Positions 8,812 to 18,223 of a stretch of 64,000 bases of DNA are shown here, one piece after another. The DNA lies in the NCBI GenBank assembly GCA_034440495.1, contig JAWXCE010000026.1, positions 1-64,000 on the forward strand, read 5' to 3'. The notes beneath the pieces are model-generated. The model was not told where the DNA came from. It did not search any database and worked only from the letters and a program-made list of their open reading frames with translations. Position 1 is the first letter of the stretch. Each line of letters starts with the position of its first letter. The translations under genes were made by a program, and so were the position numbers. Origin of the DNA: JAWXCE01 sp034440495. GTDB lineage: Bacteria; Pseudomonadota; Alphaproteobacteria; Rhizobiales; Rhodomicrobiaceae.

Positions 8812-9309
8812 ATGGACGGTCAGCTTGCCCGCCACCCAGATCTTTTGTTGCTAGAAGCACAAAATCTTACATGCGAGCCCGATGCAACGGCTTTGACGGA
8901 ACTGCGCGCTTTGTGGAGTTGGTTATTGCCCGATATATTCACGCCAACCGTGTTTAGCGCTTTAGGCGATATGATCTTTGAAGACGCTTCGGGGCAAGTT
9001 CATTGGCTTAACACCGGAACAGCGCAAGTCAGCGTCGCCGCATCTTCAACCGTCGAATTTTGGCGCAATCTCAACGGCGACCTGCTTGACGAATTATTCC
9101 TACCGCCTCTTATAAAACAGTTGCGGAAAGCCGGTAAAATTCTTGGGCCAAACCAGTGTTACAGCTACACTACCTTACCGATTTTCGCCCAAGGCTCATA
9201 CAGCGTGGAAAACATTTACGTACTCTCATGTCGCGAACATTTTGGCGTAACAGGCGGCATACATCGGCAAATTCGCGACATGCCGGATGGACAAAAAAGT
9301 ACGGCTTAA
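8812..9309 (+). CDS. Tdi1-like (DUF1851) immunity-type protein, C-terminus probably frameshifted
   Basis: A 165-residue protein resembling the C-terminal domain of the type VI immunity protein Tdi1 (DUF1851): the segments GDMIFEDASGQVHWLNT, LPPLIKQLRKAG, GPNQCYSY and GVTGGIHRQIRDMPDG follow the family order. The natural ending is lost: after MPDGQK the frame reads STA and stops. Removing one A from the A6 run at 9293-9298 would give KVRLKITE and a stop at 9320-9322, which fits the family ending. So the 3' end is either mutated or mis-sequenced. No type VI genes or cognate toxin are visible nearby. It begins four bases after the hydrolase. Confidence 0.68.
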   Translation: MDGQLARHPDLLLLEAQNLTCEPDATALTELRALWSWLLPDIFTPTVFSALGDMIFEDASGQVHWLNTGTAQVSVAASSTVEFWRNLNGDLLDELFLPPLIKQLRKAGKILGPNQCYSYTTLPIFAQGSYSVENIYVLSCREHFGVTGGIHRQIRDMPDGQKSTA

Positions 9310-9482
9310 AATTACCGAATAAACTCTGGGTCGGCCCAGACATCCGCGCAGCCAAATTGCTGTGGCAATTTTGACTATCGGGGGCACCCGAATTGGGTTA
9401 AGAAACTGGTTCCTAAAGATGAAAGTGGGACTGGCCGCTGGCGAAGGGTTCGCTGGCGTTACACGAATTGGAAAATCAAGAA

Positions 9483-11615
9483 ATGTTCGATATTTGCAAA
9501 GAAGAAATCCAGTGGGGCGGACGCACGTTGAAATTTGAAACGGGCCGCATGGCCCGTCAGGCCGATGGCGCCGTGCTGGTGCAATATGGCGAAACCTCCG
9601 TTCTCGCGACTGCGGTTGGCGAGCGCAAGCCGAAGCCCGGCATCGACTTTTTCCCCCTCACAGTCAATTATCAGGAGCGCACTTACGCGGCTGGTAAAAT
9701 TCCAGGCGGCTATTTCAAGCGCGAAGGTCGCCCTTCCGAGAAAGAAACGCTGGTCTCGCGGCTGATCGACCGCCCGATCCGCCCGCTGTTCGTCGAGGGC
9801 TTCAAGAACGAGACACAGATTATTGTCACCGTCCTCAGCCACGACATGGAAAACGACCCGGACATCGTGTCGCTGATTGCCGCCTCTGCTGCGCTCACCA
9901 TCTCCGGCTTGCCGTTTATGGGGCCAATCGGCGCTGCGCGCGTGGGATATATCAGCGGCCAGTATGTGCTCAACCCGCTGGTTGACCAGATCAAGGGCGG
10001 CAACCTCGACCTCGTGGTCGCGGGAACGGCGGATGCCGTTCTAATGGTGGAATCCGAAGCGAAAGAGCTGTCTGAAGAGATCATGCTTGGAGCCGTTGTG
10101 TTTGGCCAGGAAAGCTTCCAGCCGGTTATCGAGGCCATCATTCGTCTCGCCGAGCAGGCCGCGAAAGAGCCATGGGCGCTCGCCGACACGGTGAAGAATG
10201 ATTACGAAGCTAAAGTCAAGAAGCTCGCCGAGAAAGACCTGAAGAAGGCTTACTCCATCGCGGGCAAGCAGGAGCGTCAGGACAAGGTCGCGGAAGCCAA
10301 GAGCAAGGCAAAGGCAGAGTTGCTGGCGGCGGACGCCGATGCGACCGAGGGCGTAAAACTGGCGGAGGCGTTCAAGACGCTGGAGAAAAATGTCGTTCGC
10401 GGCAACATTCTCAAAACTGGCCTGCGCATTGACGGCCGCGATTTGACGACAGTGCGCCCTATCCTCGCCGAAGTCGGCATTTTGCCGCGTACTCATGGCT
10501 CGGCGCTATTCACGCGCGGCGAAACGCAGGCGATCTGCGTGGCGACGCTTGGCACTGGCGAGGACGAGCAGTGGATCGACTCGCTCGATGGCACCTATAA
10601 AGAAACTTTCCTGCTGCATTACAACTTCCCGCCGTTCTCGGTAGGCGAAACGGGTCGCGTGGGCTCGCCAGGGCGCCGCGAAATCGGCCACGGCAAGCTA
10701 GCGTGGCGCGCTATCCGACCGGTGCTGCCATCTGCCGAACAGTTCCCCTACACGCTGCGCGTCGTGTCGGAAATCACCGAGTCGAACGGGTCATCCTCGA
10801 TGGCGACGGTGTGCGGCTCTTCGCTGGCGCTGATGGATGCGGGCGTGCCGCTAGCGCGCCCTGTCGCAGGAATCGCCATGGGCTTGATTAAAGAAGGGGA
10901 AACCTTTGCCGTGCTGTCCGACATTCTGGGCGACGAGGATCATCTCGGCGACATGGACTTCAAGGTGGCGGGCACCGAGCAGGGCATCACCTCGCTGCAG
11001 ATGGATATCAAGATCACCGGGATTACGACGGGGATCATGAAAACCGCGCTGGAGCAGGCCAAGGGCGGCCGGATGCACATCCTGGCCGAGATGGCGAAGT
11101 CGATCACTGGCGCGCGCGCCGAGCTTGGCGAATTCGCGCCGCGTATCGAGACGATCACGATACCGACGGACAAAATCCGCGAAGTTATCGGCTCGGGCGG
11201 TTCGGTCATCCGGGGGCTGGTTGAGGAAACCGGCGCCAAGATCGATATCTCGGACGACGGTACGGTGAAAATCGCCGCAGCCAACCTTTCCTCGATCACC
11301 GACGCTATAAACCGCATCCGCGCCATCACGTCCGAGCCGGAAGTGGGTATGGTATACAAGGGCAAGGTGGTGAAGTGCGTGGAGTTCGGCGCATTTGTGA
11401 ACTTCTTCGGCCCGAAGGACGGCTTGGTGCACGTGTCGCAGCTTTCCAGCAAACGCACGCAAAACGTGAAGGACGTGGTCAAGGAAGGCCAGGAAGTTTA
11501 CGTGAAACTCGTCGGCTTTGACGATCGCGGCAAGGTCAAGCTCTCCATGCGCGGCGTCGACCAGAAAACCGGCAAGGAAGTGAAGGAAGTCGAGGGCGAA
11601 GAGGCAGCGGAGTAA
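9483..11615 (+). CDS. pnp: Polyribonucleotide nucleotidyltransferase (PNPase)
   Basis: The 710-residue PNPase, a 3'-5' phosphorolytic exoribonuclease and degradosome partner. It has two RNase PH domains (the first opening with ICKEEIQWGGRTLKFETGR, the second with RILAEVGILPRTHGSALFTRGETQ), the linker helices, a KH domain around TIPTDKIREVIGSGGSVIRGL, and a C-terminal S1 domain (VGMVYKGKVVKCVEFGAFVNF). The ATG at 9483 is preferred to the TTG at 9468 because family members begin MFDI. Length is standard. In most alphaproteobacteria pnp follows rpsO; here it stands alone, and rpsO is at 62.3 kb. A strong terminator follows. Confidence 0.97.
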   Translation: MFDICKEEIQWGGRTLKFETGRMARQADGAVLVQYGETSVLATAVGERKPKPGIDFFPLTVNYQERTYAAGKIPGGYFKREGRPSEKETLVSRLIDRPIRPLFVEGFKNETQIIVTVLSHDMENDPDIVSLIAASAALTISGLPFMGPIGAARVGYISGQYVLNPLVDQIKGGNLDLVVAGTADAVLMVESEAKELSEEIMLGAVVFGQESFQPVIEAIIRLAEQAAKEPWALADTVKNDYEAKVKKLAEKDLKKAYSIAGKQERQDKVAEAKSKAKAELLAADADATEGVKLAEAFKTLEKNVVRGNILKTGLRIDGRDLTTVRPILAEVGILPRTHGSALFTRGETQAICVATLGTGEDEQWIDSLDGTYKETFLLHYNFPPFSVGETGRVGSPGRREIGHGKLAWRAIRPVLPSAEQFPYTLRVVSEITESNGSSSMATVCGSSLALMDAGVPLARPVAGIAMGLIKEGETFAVLSDILGDEDHLGDMDFKVAGTEQGITSLQMDIKITGITTGIMKTALEQAKGGRMHILAEMAKSITGARAELGEFAPRIETITIPTDKIREVIGSGGSVIRGLVEETGAKIDISDDGTVKIAAANLSSITDAINRIRAITSEPEVGMVYKGKVVKCVEFGAFVNFFGPKDGLVHVSQLSSKRTQNVKDVVKEGQEVYVKLVGFDDRGKVKLSMRGVDQKTGKEVKEVEGEEAAE

Positions 11616-11643
11616 TTTGCTGCGCCTTTTGTAAATGAGCCTA

Positions 11644-11670
11644 AAGCCAGGTTGTTACCTGGCTTTTTTT
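11644..11670 (+). terminator. Rho-independent terminator of pnp
   Basis: Hairpin with arms AAGCCAGGT and ACCTGGCTT separated by TGTT, running into a T tract, 28 bases after the pnp stop codon. Confidence 0.93.
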
Positions 11671-11780
11671 ATGTGGCCGGATTGCATCGCGATAGTCACA
11701 TAAGGCGCCTAAAATGAAACTACGGTTTTTTATGAAATCTTTTTAACTTATTTTTCAAAAGCATAATGAAGGATCAGAAA

Positions 11781-13473
11781 ATGACAAACTGGCGGGTATC
11801 GGGCGGCAAAGGGGAACCTTTTTTTCAGGCCGAAAGAGATACAATGCAAGTCTCCAATAATGTGCGTTATTTCGCTTTCACAACTGAAATGGTTGCTATT
11901 GTTCCAGGTGACACGAATCTTTCATCAGATATTTTCATTCTTGACACTTCAACGAGAACTACAAAACGGATCTCCGTAGATAAGAACGGAGTTCAGGGAA
12001 ATAACACATCGTCTGAAGTTTCGATTTCGGCTGATGGAAAATATGTTGTTTTTACATCAAGAGCAACAAACTTGGCGCAAACTGACATAAACGCGTTATC
12101 TGATATTTTTCTATATAGTCAAACAAGTAACAATATAAAACAAATCACAAATTTATCTAAAAAAGGATTTGAAGCTATAAGCGGTGAAATCACTGATAAT
12201 GGCAGTTAACGGCGATAATAATGGCTCTCAGGACCCCTTTATCTACAGTGTTGATAAAAATACATTTGAAAATATTACACTTAATCGAACTGGATTACTT
12301 AAGTCAGGCGAGGACTATAAGGCATTAGATATATCTGCGGACGGTCGCTTTGTTCTTTTCATTGCTGAACCTTCGGGATTGTCGGGAGACAATGCCGACG
12401 CTCTTTTTGTTTTCGACCGTGAAACTAAGAGAATAGAGGTCGTATCGTATGATATATACGGCGTAACTGTTTCAGTAATTTCAGCAAGCATATCCGCTGA
12501 TGGAAAATATATCACGTTTAATTCGGACGACGATTTCGTCGTCGAAAACGATGTCAATGGCCAATACGACATTTTTTACACTTAGAACCCTTTAGCAGCA
12601 ATTAGCTTACTAGGGTCTTCCGGCGACGACAATTTATTGGGAGGGCGTGCAGAAAACTTGATCTTTGGTCTTGCTGGGCAGGACACACTCGAAGGCGGTT
12701 TAGGAGACGACTTTCTAAAAGGCGGCGAGGGGAACGACCTATACATAATTAGAGACAAAGATCAAATTATAGAGATTGAGGGAGAAGGCATAGACACGGT
12801 AAACGCCTATATCTCAACGACACTATCGGAAAACGTTGAAAACTTAATGCTTCTTGAGAATAACATATAAGGAACAGGAAACGGTCTAAACAATATCCTT
12901 ACGGGACTTGGGGTAGTTACACTGGCTGGTGGTTCGGGCGACGATACATACATTGTTTCCGATCAGAGAGCTCGGGTCTTAGAAGCCGTGAATAATGGTA
13001 TCGATACTGTGGTAAGCGCAGGAGATTTCAGATTATCCGACGGCGTGGAAAACCTGATTTTGACTGGACGAGCTCGGCTTGGGGAAGGCAATTATCTTGA
13101 TAATCATATAAGCGGCGATAACGCCAGCCTTTACGGGTACGGCGGAGACGACGTCCTTAGCGGCGACAGATCAAGATTGACTGGAGGTACAGGCTCCGAT
13201 ACTTTCAAACTTTCAATCTCATCGACAAACCCATCGATTGTAATGGATTTTAGTGTCGGTGTAGACCGCATTGCTGTGGATTTTGACGTACGTACGGAGT
13301 ATTTTATTGTAGGCACTGAGGCTATGGATGCGGATGACTATCTGATTTATAATTCTGGAACGGGAGTGCTGTACTACGATAGTGACGCATCTGGAATAGA
13401 AGAGCAAAAAGAGATCGCCCTGCTTGCCGATCGCCTTGACCTTACGGCTCAGGATTTTGACAGTTTTGTATGA
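11781..13473 (+). pseudogene. Broken RTX calcium-binding protein with N-terminal beta-propeller repeats
   Basis: An AT-rich frame that once encoded one exported protein. The first half has TolB/PD40-like propeller blades (VSISADGKYVVFTSRATNL, LDISADGRFVLFIAE, ASISADGKYITFNSDD). The second half has RTX nonapeptides (GLAGQDTLEGGLGDDFLKGG, GGSGDDTY, YGYGGDDVLSGD, GGTGSDTFKL) and a C-terminus typical of type I secreted RTX proteins. It is interrupted three times: a frame change near 12187-12210 where roughly ten residues of a blade (an expected FxSxATNLV) are missing, an in-frame TAG at 12583-12585, and an in-frame TAA at 12868-12870 where NIxGTGNGLNN is expected. RTX repeats bind calcium outside the cell. 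Base composition differs from both neighbours, which suggests transfer. Start chosen at 11781, with AAGGA upstream. Confidence 0.85.
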
Positions 13474-13510
13474 TTTTTGCGAACGCGACGTCGGTTTGTA
13501 AGGGTATAAA

Positions 13511-13993
13511 TTGAGACAGATATTTTTAGGAGTTATTGCCCTTTTGTCATCGACAAGTTTGGCGATGGCGCAGGCCGAAGGGCCGGGGGCCATGGCCGAC
13601 GTGCATGTTCGCCGCGCGCTGATGCTCGTGCTTAAACAAATCCACCTCACCCAGTGCGGCGAGAACAAGCGCTGCGAACCCGCCACGTCCGAGGAATATG
13701 ACACGCCTCCGATCCCGCTGGCCGTGGCGCGGCGGATTATCAGCACCGGCGTTTCATCCGGCGCGGCGCAATGGTGCGGCCTCGATTGGCAGCAGACGAT
13801 CTTCATGCCCATGATGCGCGCCCTTCGCGAGGGCGAAAAGTGGAGCGACCGCCAACTCGCCATCGCCGCCCTCATGCACGGCGTCTATCAAGGCCAAACC
13901 GCCGGCCCGCTTCTGGCGCGAGGCCAGTGCGACGACGAGACCCGCGCCGGCGTCGCGAAAGCCGCCCCGGACTGGCGCAAACCCATGGGTTAA
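13511..13993 (+). CDS. Exported protein of unknown function, 160 aa
   Basis: Starts with TTG at 13511 with AAGGG seven bases upstream. The first 21 residues form a signal peptide (MRQIFLGVIALLSSTSLAMAQ), so the product is periplasmic or secreted. The mature part of about 140 residues is GC-rich and contains four Cys (QCGENKRC, AQWCGLDW, ARGQCDDE), likely forming disulfides. A Trp-rich region and an Ala/Leu-rich helix follow. It lies directly after the broken RTX gene but its composition matches the backbone, so it marks the end of the AT-rich insert. No family recognised. Confidence 0.72.
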   Translation: MRQIFLGVIALLSSTSLAMAQAEGPGAMADVHVRRALMLVLKQIHLTQCGENKRCEPATSEEYDTPPIPLAVARRIISTGVSSGAAQWCGLDWQQTIFMPMMRALREGEKWSDRQLAIAALMHGVYQGQTAGPLLARGQCDDETRAGVAKAAPDWRKPMG

Positions 13994-14034
13994 CTCGACT
14001 TTTGTAAAAGTTTACTCTTTGTAAATATTTTTCT

Positions 14035-14446
14035 TCAAGAACATTCTGCCTTAAGCCAAAGGCGTTGGCCATCAACTGTGATTGTTGTAGTAGCAACAGT
14101 CCGCCCATTCTGGATAGCTTCAGCAAAACCACTTTTACAGTATATATCATTCCATTGTTGTTGTTTTCGTTCTTTCCAGCCTTGACGCATTTGAGTCGAT
14201 GGGACTGTGATAAATTTTTTAAAGTCTATAAGTTTCGAAGAGCACAGCATCCAAACACCATCATTACGCGTGTACTGTCTATCATTTTACCAACGTCTTT
14301 GTTCAGTTGTTCGAACAGAGCAGTTATTTTATCGCAGAAAGCATCATTATTAAACGCTGCGGCTGAAGGTGAGTACGAGATATAACAAAAAAAATGACTG
14401 ACACAAACATGGCAATGCATTTAAATTTTTCTATCTTACGCAGCAT
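14035..14446 (-). pseudogene. Small exported Cys-containing protein, two frameshifts
   Basis: Three frames read on the minus strand join into one sensible protein. An ATG at 14446 gives a basic n-region and hydrophobic core (MLRKIEKFKCIAMFVSVIFF), which goes out of frame in a run of eight A (14387-14394 on the plus strand). The next frame continues with a signal cleavage region SPSAAA-FNNDAFCDK and a helical stretch, until a second shift near 14245, after which KLIDFKKFITVPS... ends with YCKSGFAEAIQNG and LWLKAEC. Adding one base at each point restores about 130 residues. AT-rich composition sets it apart from sdhB. Function unknown. Confidence 0.6.
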
Positions 14447-14527
14447 ATCAGTTTCAATTCCTGTAGTCTGAAGTGGTACCTATTTAAACACTACTGAAAC
14501 CAACATACAAAAGTGCTTAGCCGGACG

Positions 14528-15307
14528 CTAAACCCGGCGCTCGACCATAAGGTTTTTGAGGCTGGCGATGGCTTTGGCGGGGCTGAGGCCTTTGGGACAG
14601 GTTTTTGTGCAGTTCATGATGGTGTGGCAACGGTAGAGTCTGAAAGGGTCTTCGAGGGCGTCAAGCCGCTCGCCGGTCGCCTCGTCGCGGCTGTCGATGA
14701 CCCAGCGATAGGCTTGCAGCAGCGTAGCGGGGCCGAGGAAGCGATCCTCGTTCCACCAGTAAGACGGACACGCGGTGGAGCAGCAGGCGCACAGTATACA
14801 CTCGTACAGGCCATCCAGTTGGGCGCGATCTTCCGGGCTTTGCGCCCACTCTTTCTCCGGCGTCACCGTCTCAGTTTTCAGCCACGGCTCGATAGAGCGG
14901 TGCTGCGCGTAAAAATGCGTCATGTCCGGCACGAGGTCTTTTACAACGCTCATGTGCGGCAGCGGATAGATGCGCACGTCGGATTTAATTTCGCTGATGG
15001 CCTGCGTGCAGGCGAGCGTATTGCCGCCGTCGATATTCATTGAGCACGAGCCGCAGATGCCCTCGCGGCAGGAGCGGCGGAAGGTCAGCGTCGGGTCGAT
15101 CTCGTTTTTGATCTTGAACAGCGCGTCGAGCACCATCGGCCCGCATTCGCTGAGGTTCACGTGATACGTGTCGGTGCGCGGATTCTCGCCATCATCCGGC
15201 GACCAGCGGTAAATCTGGAACACCTTCCAGTCGCCGTCGTCGCCCGGCTCATTCCAGGTCTTGCCAGCATTGATCGTTGAGTTTTTAGGAAGCGTGAGCT
15301 GCACCAT
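14528..15307 (-). CDS. sdhB: Succinate dehydrogenase iron-sulfur subunit
   Basis: Iron-sulfur subunit of complex II, 259 residues. The [2Fe-2S] ligands are in CREGICGSC with a later Cys, and the [4Fe-4S] and [3Fe-4S] ligands are in CILCACCSTACPS and CHTIMNCTKTCPKG. It passes electrons from the SdhA flavin to quinone bound by SdhCD. Last gene of the sdhCDAB operon, 43 bases after sdhA. Length and motifs are normal. Confidence 0.97.
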   Translation of the reverse strand: MVQLTLPKNSTINAGKTWNEPGDDGDWKVFQIYRWSPDDGENPRTDTYHVNLSECGPMVLDALFKIKNEIDPTLTFRRSCREGICGSCSMNIDGGNTLACTQAISEIKSDVRIYPLPHMSVVKDLVPDMTHFYAQHRSIEPWLKTETVTPEKEWAQSPEDRAQLDGLYECILCACCSTACPSYWWNEDRFLGPATLLQAYRWVIDSRDEATGERLDALEDPFRLYRCHTIMNCTKTCPKGLSPAKAIASLKNLMVERRV

Positions 15308-15350
15308 GGCCTGAAACCTTCTGAATAGATAAAACGCTCCTTCGGCTGGT

Positions 15351-17213
15351 TTAGTATACCCGCGCCTTCGGCTCGATATAGGTGACGTCGTTGGTGAGCG
15401 TCCGCGTATGGACGGGGCGGTAATCGAGGCGCACGGTTTTGCGATCCGTATCGGCGAATGCGGTGGTGTGCTTCATCCACTCGGCGTCATCGCGGTTGGG
15501 GAAATCCTCGCGGGCGTGCGCGCCACGGCTTTCCTGCCGGTTGAGCGCGCCAGCGACAGTCACCGCCGCCTGACAAATCATGTTGTCGAATTCGAGCGTC
15601 TCCACCAAATCGGAGTTCCACACCAGCGAGCGGTCGGTGACTGCGATGTCGCCCGCGCCATCCCACACTTCCTGCACCAGGTCGCGGCCCTCGGCCAGCA
15701 CCTCGTGAGTGCGGAAAACCGCGCAGTTGTCTTGCATCGTCCGCTGCATTTTTGCACGCAATACCGCAGTCGGCGTACCTCCGTTAGCATGACGGAATTT
15801 GTCGAGCCGGGCGAGCGCCTTGTCCGTCGCGCCGGTCGGCAACGCGGGTTGCGTCGAGCCTGCCTCGATGGTCTCGGCGCAACGCACGGCGGCGGCGCGG
15901 CCAAACACGACGAGGTCAATCAGCGAGTTGGAGCCGAGCCGGTTCGCGCCATGCACGCTCGCGCAGGACGCCTCGCCGATGGCCATCAGGCCGGGCACTA
16001 CTGCATCGGCGTCGTTTGCCTTCGGGTTGATGACCTCGCCCAGATAGTTCGTCGGGATGCCGCCCATGTTATAATGCACGGTCGGAAGCACGGGGATCGG
16101 CTGGCGCGTCACATCTACGCCCGCGAACACTTTGGCGCTATCCGAGATGCCGGGCAGGCGCTCCGCCAGAATTTTCGGGTCGAGGTGATCAAGATGGAGA
16201 AAGATATGATCCTTGCCAGGCCCAACGCCGCGCCCTTCGCGGATTTCAATCGTCATCGAGCGCGAAACCACGTCGCGCGAGGCCAAATCCTTGGCGTGCG
16301 GCGCGTAACGCTCCATAAAGCGCTCGCCTTCCGCGTTCGTGAGATAACCGCCCTCGCCGCGTGAGCCTTCCGTGATGAGCACGCCCGCGCCGTAAATGCC
16401 CGTCGGATGAAATTGCACGAACTCCATGTCCTGCAAGGGCAACCCGGCGCGTAGCACCATGGCGTTGCCGTCGCCAGTGCATGTGTGCGCTGATGTGCAA
16501 GAGAAATACGCTCTGCCATAACCGCCTGTCGCCAGAATTGTTTTCTGCGCGCGGAAACGGTGGATGGAACCGTCTTCTAGGCACATTGCTATGACACCAC
16601 GGCAGCGGCCATCGTCGTCCATGATTAGATCAAGCGCGAAATATTCGATAAAGAATTCGGCCGAATGGCGCAGCGACTGGCCGTAAAGCGTGTGCAACAT
16701 GGCGTGGCCGGTGCGGTCGGCGGCGGCGCAGGTACGTTGCGCGGGTGGGCCTTCGCCGAAATCGGTGGTCATACCGCCGAACGGGCGCTGGTAGATTTTG
16801 CCGTCCTCGGTGCGGCTGAACGGCAGGCCGTAATGCTCAAGTTCATAAACAGCGGCAGGCGCGTTGCGGCATAGGTATTCAATGGCGTCCTGATCGCCCA
16901 GCCAATCAGAGCCTTTCACGGTGTCATACATATGCCAGCGCCAGTCATCCCGGCCCATATTGCCCAGCGCCGCCGCGATGCCGCCTTGTGCTGCGACTGT
17001 GTGCGAGCGCGTCGGGAAAACCTTGGTGATGCAAGCCGTTTTAAGCCCTGCCTCGGCGCATCCAAGTGTCGCGCGCAGACCCGCTCCGCCAGCCCCAACC
17101 ACCACTACGTCGAACGTATGATCGGTAACAGGATACGCCACGCCGTTTTTCGCCGGGGCCGCGCCATTCGCATGTCCGTTGGCTTTTCCGTTCATTGTCG
17201 CGTTCTGGGCCAT
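15351..17213 (-). CDS. sdhA: Succinate dehydrogenase flavoprotein subunit
   Basis: Catalytic subunit of complex II, 620 residues, oxidising succinate to fumarate. The FAD dinucleotide fold is at VVVVGAGGAGLRATLG, the FAD-attachment region at TRSHTVAAQGGIAAALGN, and the dicarboxylate-site segment around HPTGIYGAGVLITEGSRGEGG. The first 25 residues (Ala/Asn/Gly-rich) are an extra leader compared with many homologues. It starts three bases after the sdhD stop, with GGAG inside the sdhD end. Confidence 0.97.
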   Translation of the reverse strand: MAQNATMNGKANGHANGAAPAKNGVAYPVTDHTFDVVVVGAGGAGLRATLGCAEAGLKTACITKVFPTRSHTVAAQGGIAAALGNMGRDDWRWHMYDTVKGSDWLGDQDAIEYLCRNAPAAVYELEHYGLPFSRTEDGKIYQRPFGGMTTDFGEGPPAQRTCAAADRTGHAMLHTLYGQSLRHSAEFFIEYFALDLIMDDDGRCRGVIAMCLEDGSIHRFRAQKTILATGGYGRAYFSCTSAHTCTGDGNAMVLRAGLPLQDMEFVQFHPTGIYGAGVLITEGSRGEGGYLTNAEGERFMERYAPHAKDLASRDVVSRSMTIEIREGRGVGPGKDHIFLHLDHLDPKILAERLPGISDSAKVFAGVDVTRQPIPVLPTVHYNMGGIPTNYLGEVINPKANDADAVVPGLMAIGEASCASVHGANRLGSNSLIDLVVFGRAAAVRCAETIEAGSTQPALPTGATDKALARLDKFRHANGGTPTAVLRAKMQRTMQDNCAVFRTHEVLAEGRDLVQEVWDGAGDIAVTDRSLVWNSDLVETLEFDNMICQAAVTVAGALNRQESRGAHAREDFPNRDDAEWMKHTTAFADTDRKTVRLDYRPVHTRTLTNDVTYIEPKARVY

Positions 17214-17216
17214 GAT

Positions 17217-17597
17217 CTAAGCTCCAAGGCTAAGTTTGATGATGGCTAATACGCCAACTGCGCCAACAAGGATTGAGAAAAACTGGTTAGACATAAGCAG
17301 CAACTGCCGCGAAGGGTCTTTGTGGATGTAATCCTCAATAATAACCTGCATCCCGATCATCATGTGGTGTGCATTCACCGCGACAAACAGCGCCGAAAGC
17401 GTCGCATGAATGGGCGAGGCGAAGAACGCTTTCACCCCCGCATAGTCTGCGCCGATGAGCTTAAAAACCGCGTAAAAGAAGAAGAACATAAGTAGGAGGC
17501 TCGCCATAGACGAAACCCGCATCGCCCAGAAGTGATCTGTGCCGCCTTTGGCCGAACCGAGGCCGCGCGCCCGCGCGAGAGGTGTGCGTAACGACAT
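17217..17597 (-). CDS. sdhD: Succinate dehydrogenase membrane anchor SdhD
   Basis: Hydrophobic anchor of 126 residues with three membrane helices (ASLLLMFFFFYAVFKLIG, the HATLSALFVAVNAHHMMIG helix that should carry the haem-ligand His, and the C-terminal FFSILVGAVGVLAIIKL). With SdhC it forms the quinone and haem b site. The ATG at 17597 shares one base with the sdhC stop (TAATG), showing translational coupling. A longer open frame inside sdhC is rejected as start. Confidence 0.93.
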   Translation of the reverse strand: MSLRTPLARARGLGSAKGGTDHFWAMRVSSMASLLLMFFFFYAVFKLIGADYAGVKAFFASPIHATLSALFVAVNAHHMMIGMQVIIEDYIHKDPSRQLLLMSNQFFSILVGAVGVLAIIKLSLGA

Positions 17598-18004
17598 TAG
17601 ATGACCCCCGCTAACCAGTAAATCGCCGCCCAGATCGCCGCCGTTATGATAATAGACGCCACGGGTGACAGCCGCGCTAGCCGATCGATTGAGGGCACCG
17701 TGAAGCCTCGTCCTGAATCCCAGATCATGTGGCGAATGCCGCCGACGGCGTGGTGAATGAAAACCCACGTTATGCCGATAAGGATGATTTGGCCCGCAAC
17801 GCTCCGAAAAAGTCCGTTCACAAACTGCATTTGATCAGGGCTGGATGCTGCTGCTGCGAGCCACCAGGCCAGTAGCGGCAAAGCGAAATAGGCGGCCGCC
17901 CCCGTAATGCGGTGCAGGATCGACATCACCATGGATGGCCAGGGGCGGAATATTTGCAAATGCGGCGAAAGCGGCCGTGCGGACTTAGCTTTGGCTTGCG
18001 CCAT
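17597..18004 (-). CDS. sdhC: Succinate dehydrogenase cytochrome b556 subunit SdhC
   Basis: Cytochrome b subunit of 135 residues and first gene of the operon. The family signature RPLSPHLQIFRPWPSMVMSILHRITGAAAYF is present in pieces, giving the SxxHR quinone-site motif, followed by three membrane helices and the haem-ligand segment HHAVGGIRHMIWD. GGAG lies eight bases before the ATG. The roughly 220 bases upstream, shared with the divergent gene at 18224, should hold the operon promoter. Confidence 0.95.
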   Translation of the reverse strand: MAQAKAKSARPLSPHLQIFRPWPSMVMSILHRITGAAAYFALPLLAWWLAAAASSPDQMQFVNGLFRSVAGQIILIGITWVFIHHAVGGIRHMIWDSGRGFTVPSIDRLARLSPVASIIITAAIWAAIYWLAGVI

Positions 18005-18223
18005 TTTGCGGCTCCAAAAGATATTGTTCAGGAAAACGCTACATAACTATTTATACGCAACAGCCGCGTTCGGGGCAACTTGGCTTATTGGCGCTGCAAA
18101 AATTTTTTGACCCGCATGCAATTGCTCATTGTCACGTAAATCTTACCGGAAAAACTGTATACAACAGGAAACTCCTGCTACGCTTTGGGTTAACATAATG
18201 CGTGAGCCATTGAGGGTAGCATC

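Noticed and set aside
9323..9467. Possible RNA gene or rpsO relic before pnp
   Set aside because: No ribosomal protein residues and no cloverleaf or stable stem could be traced; only short GC hairpins.
15408..16364. Plus-strand open frame of 318 codons
   Set aside because: Antisense shadow of sdhA, whose motifs are certain.
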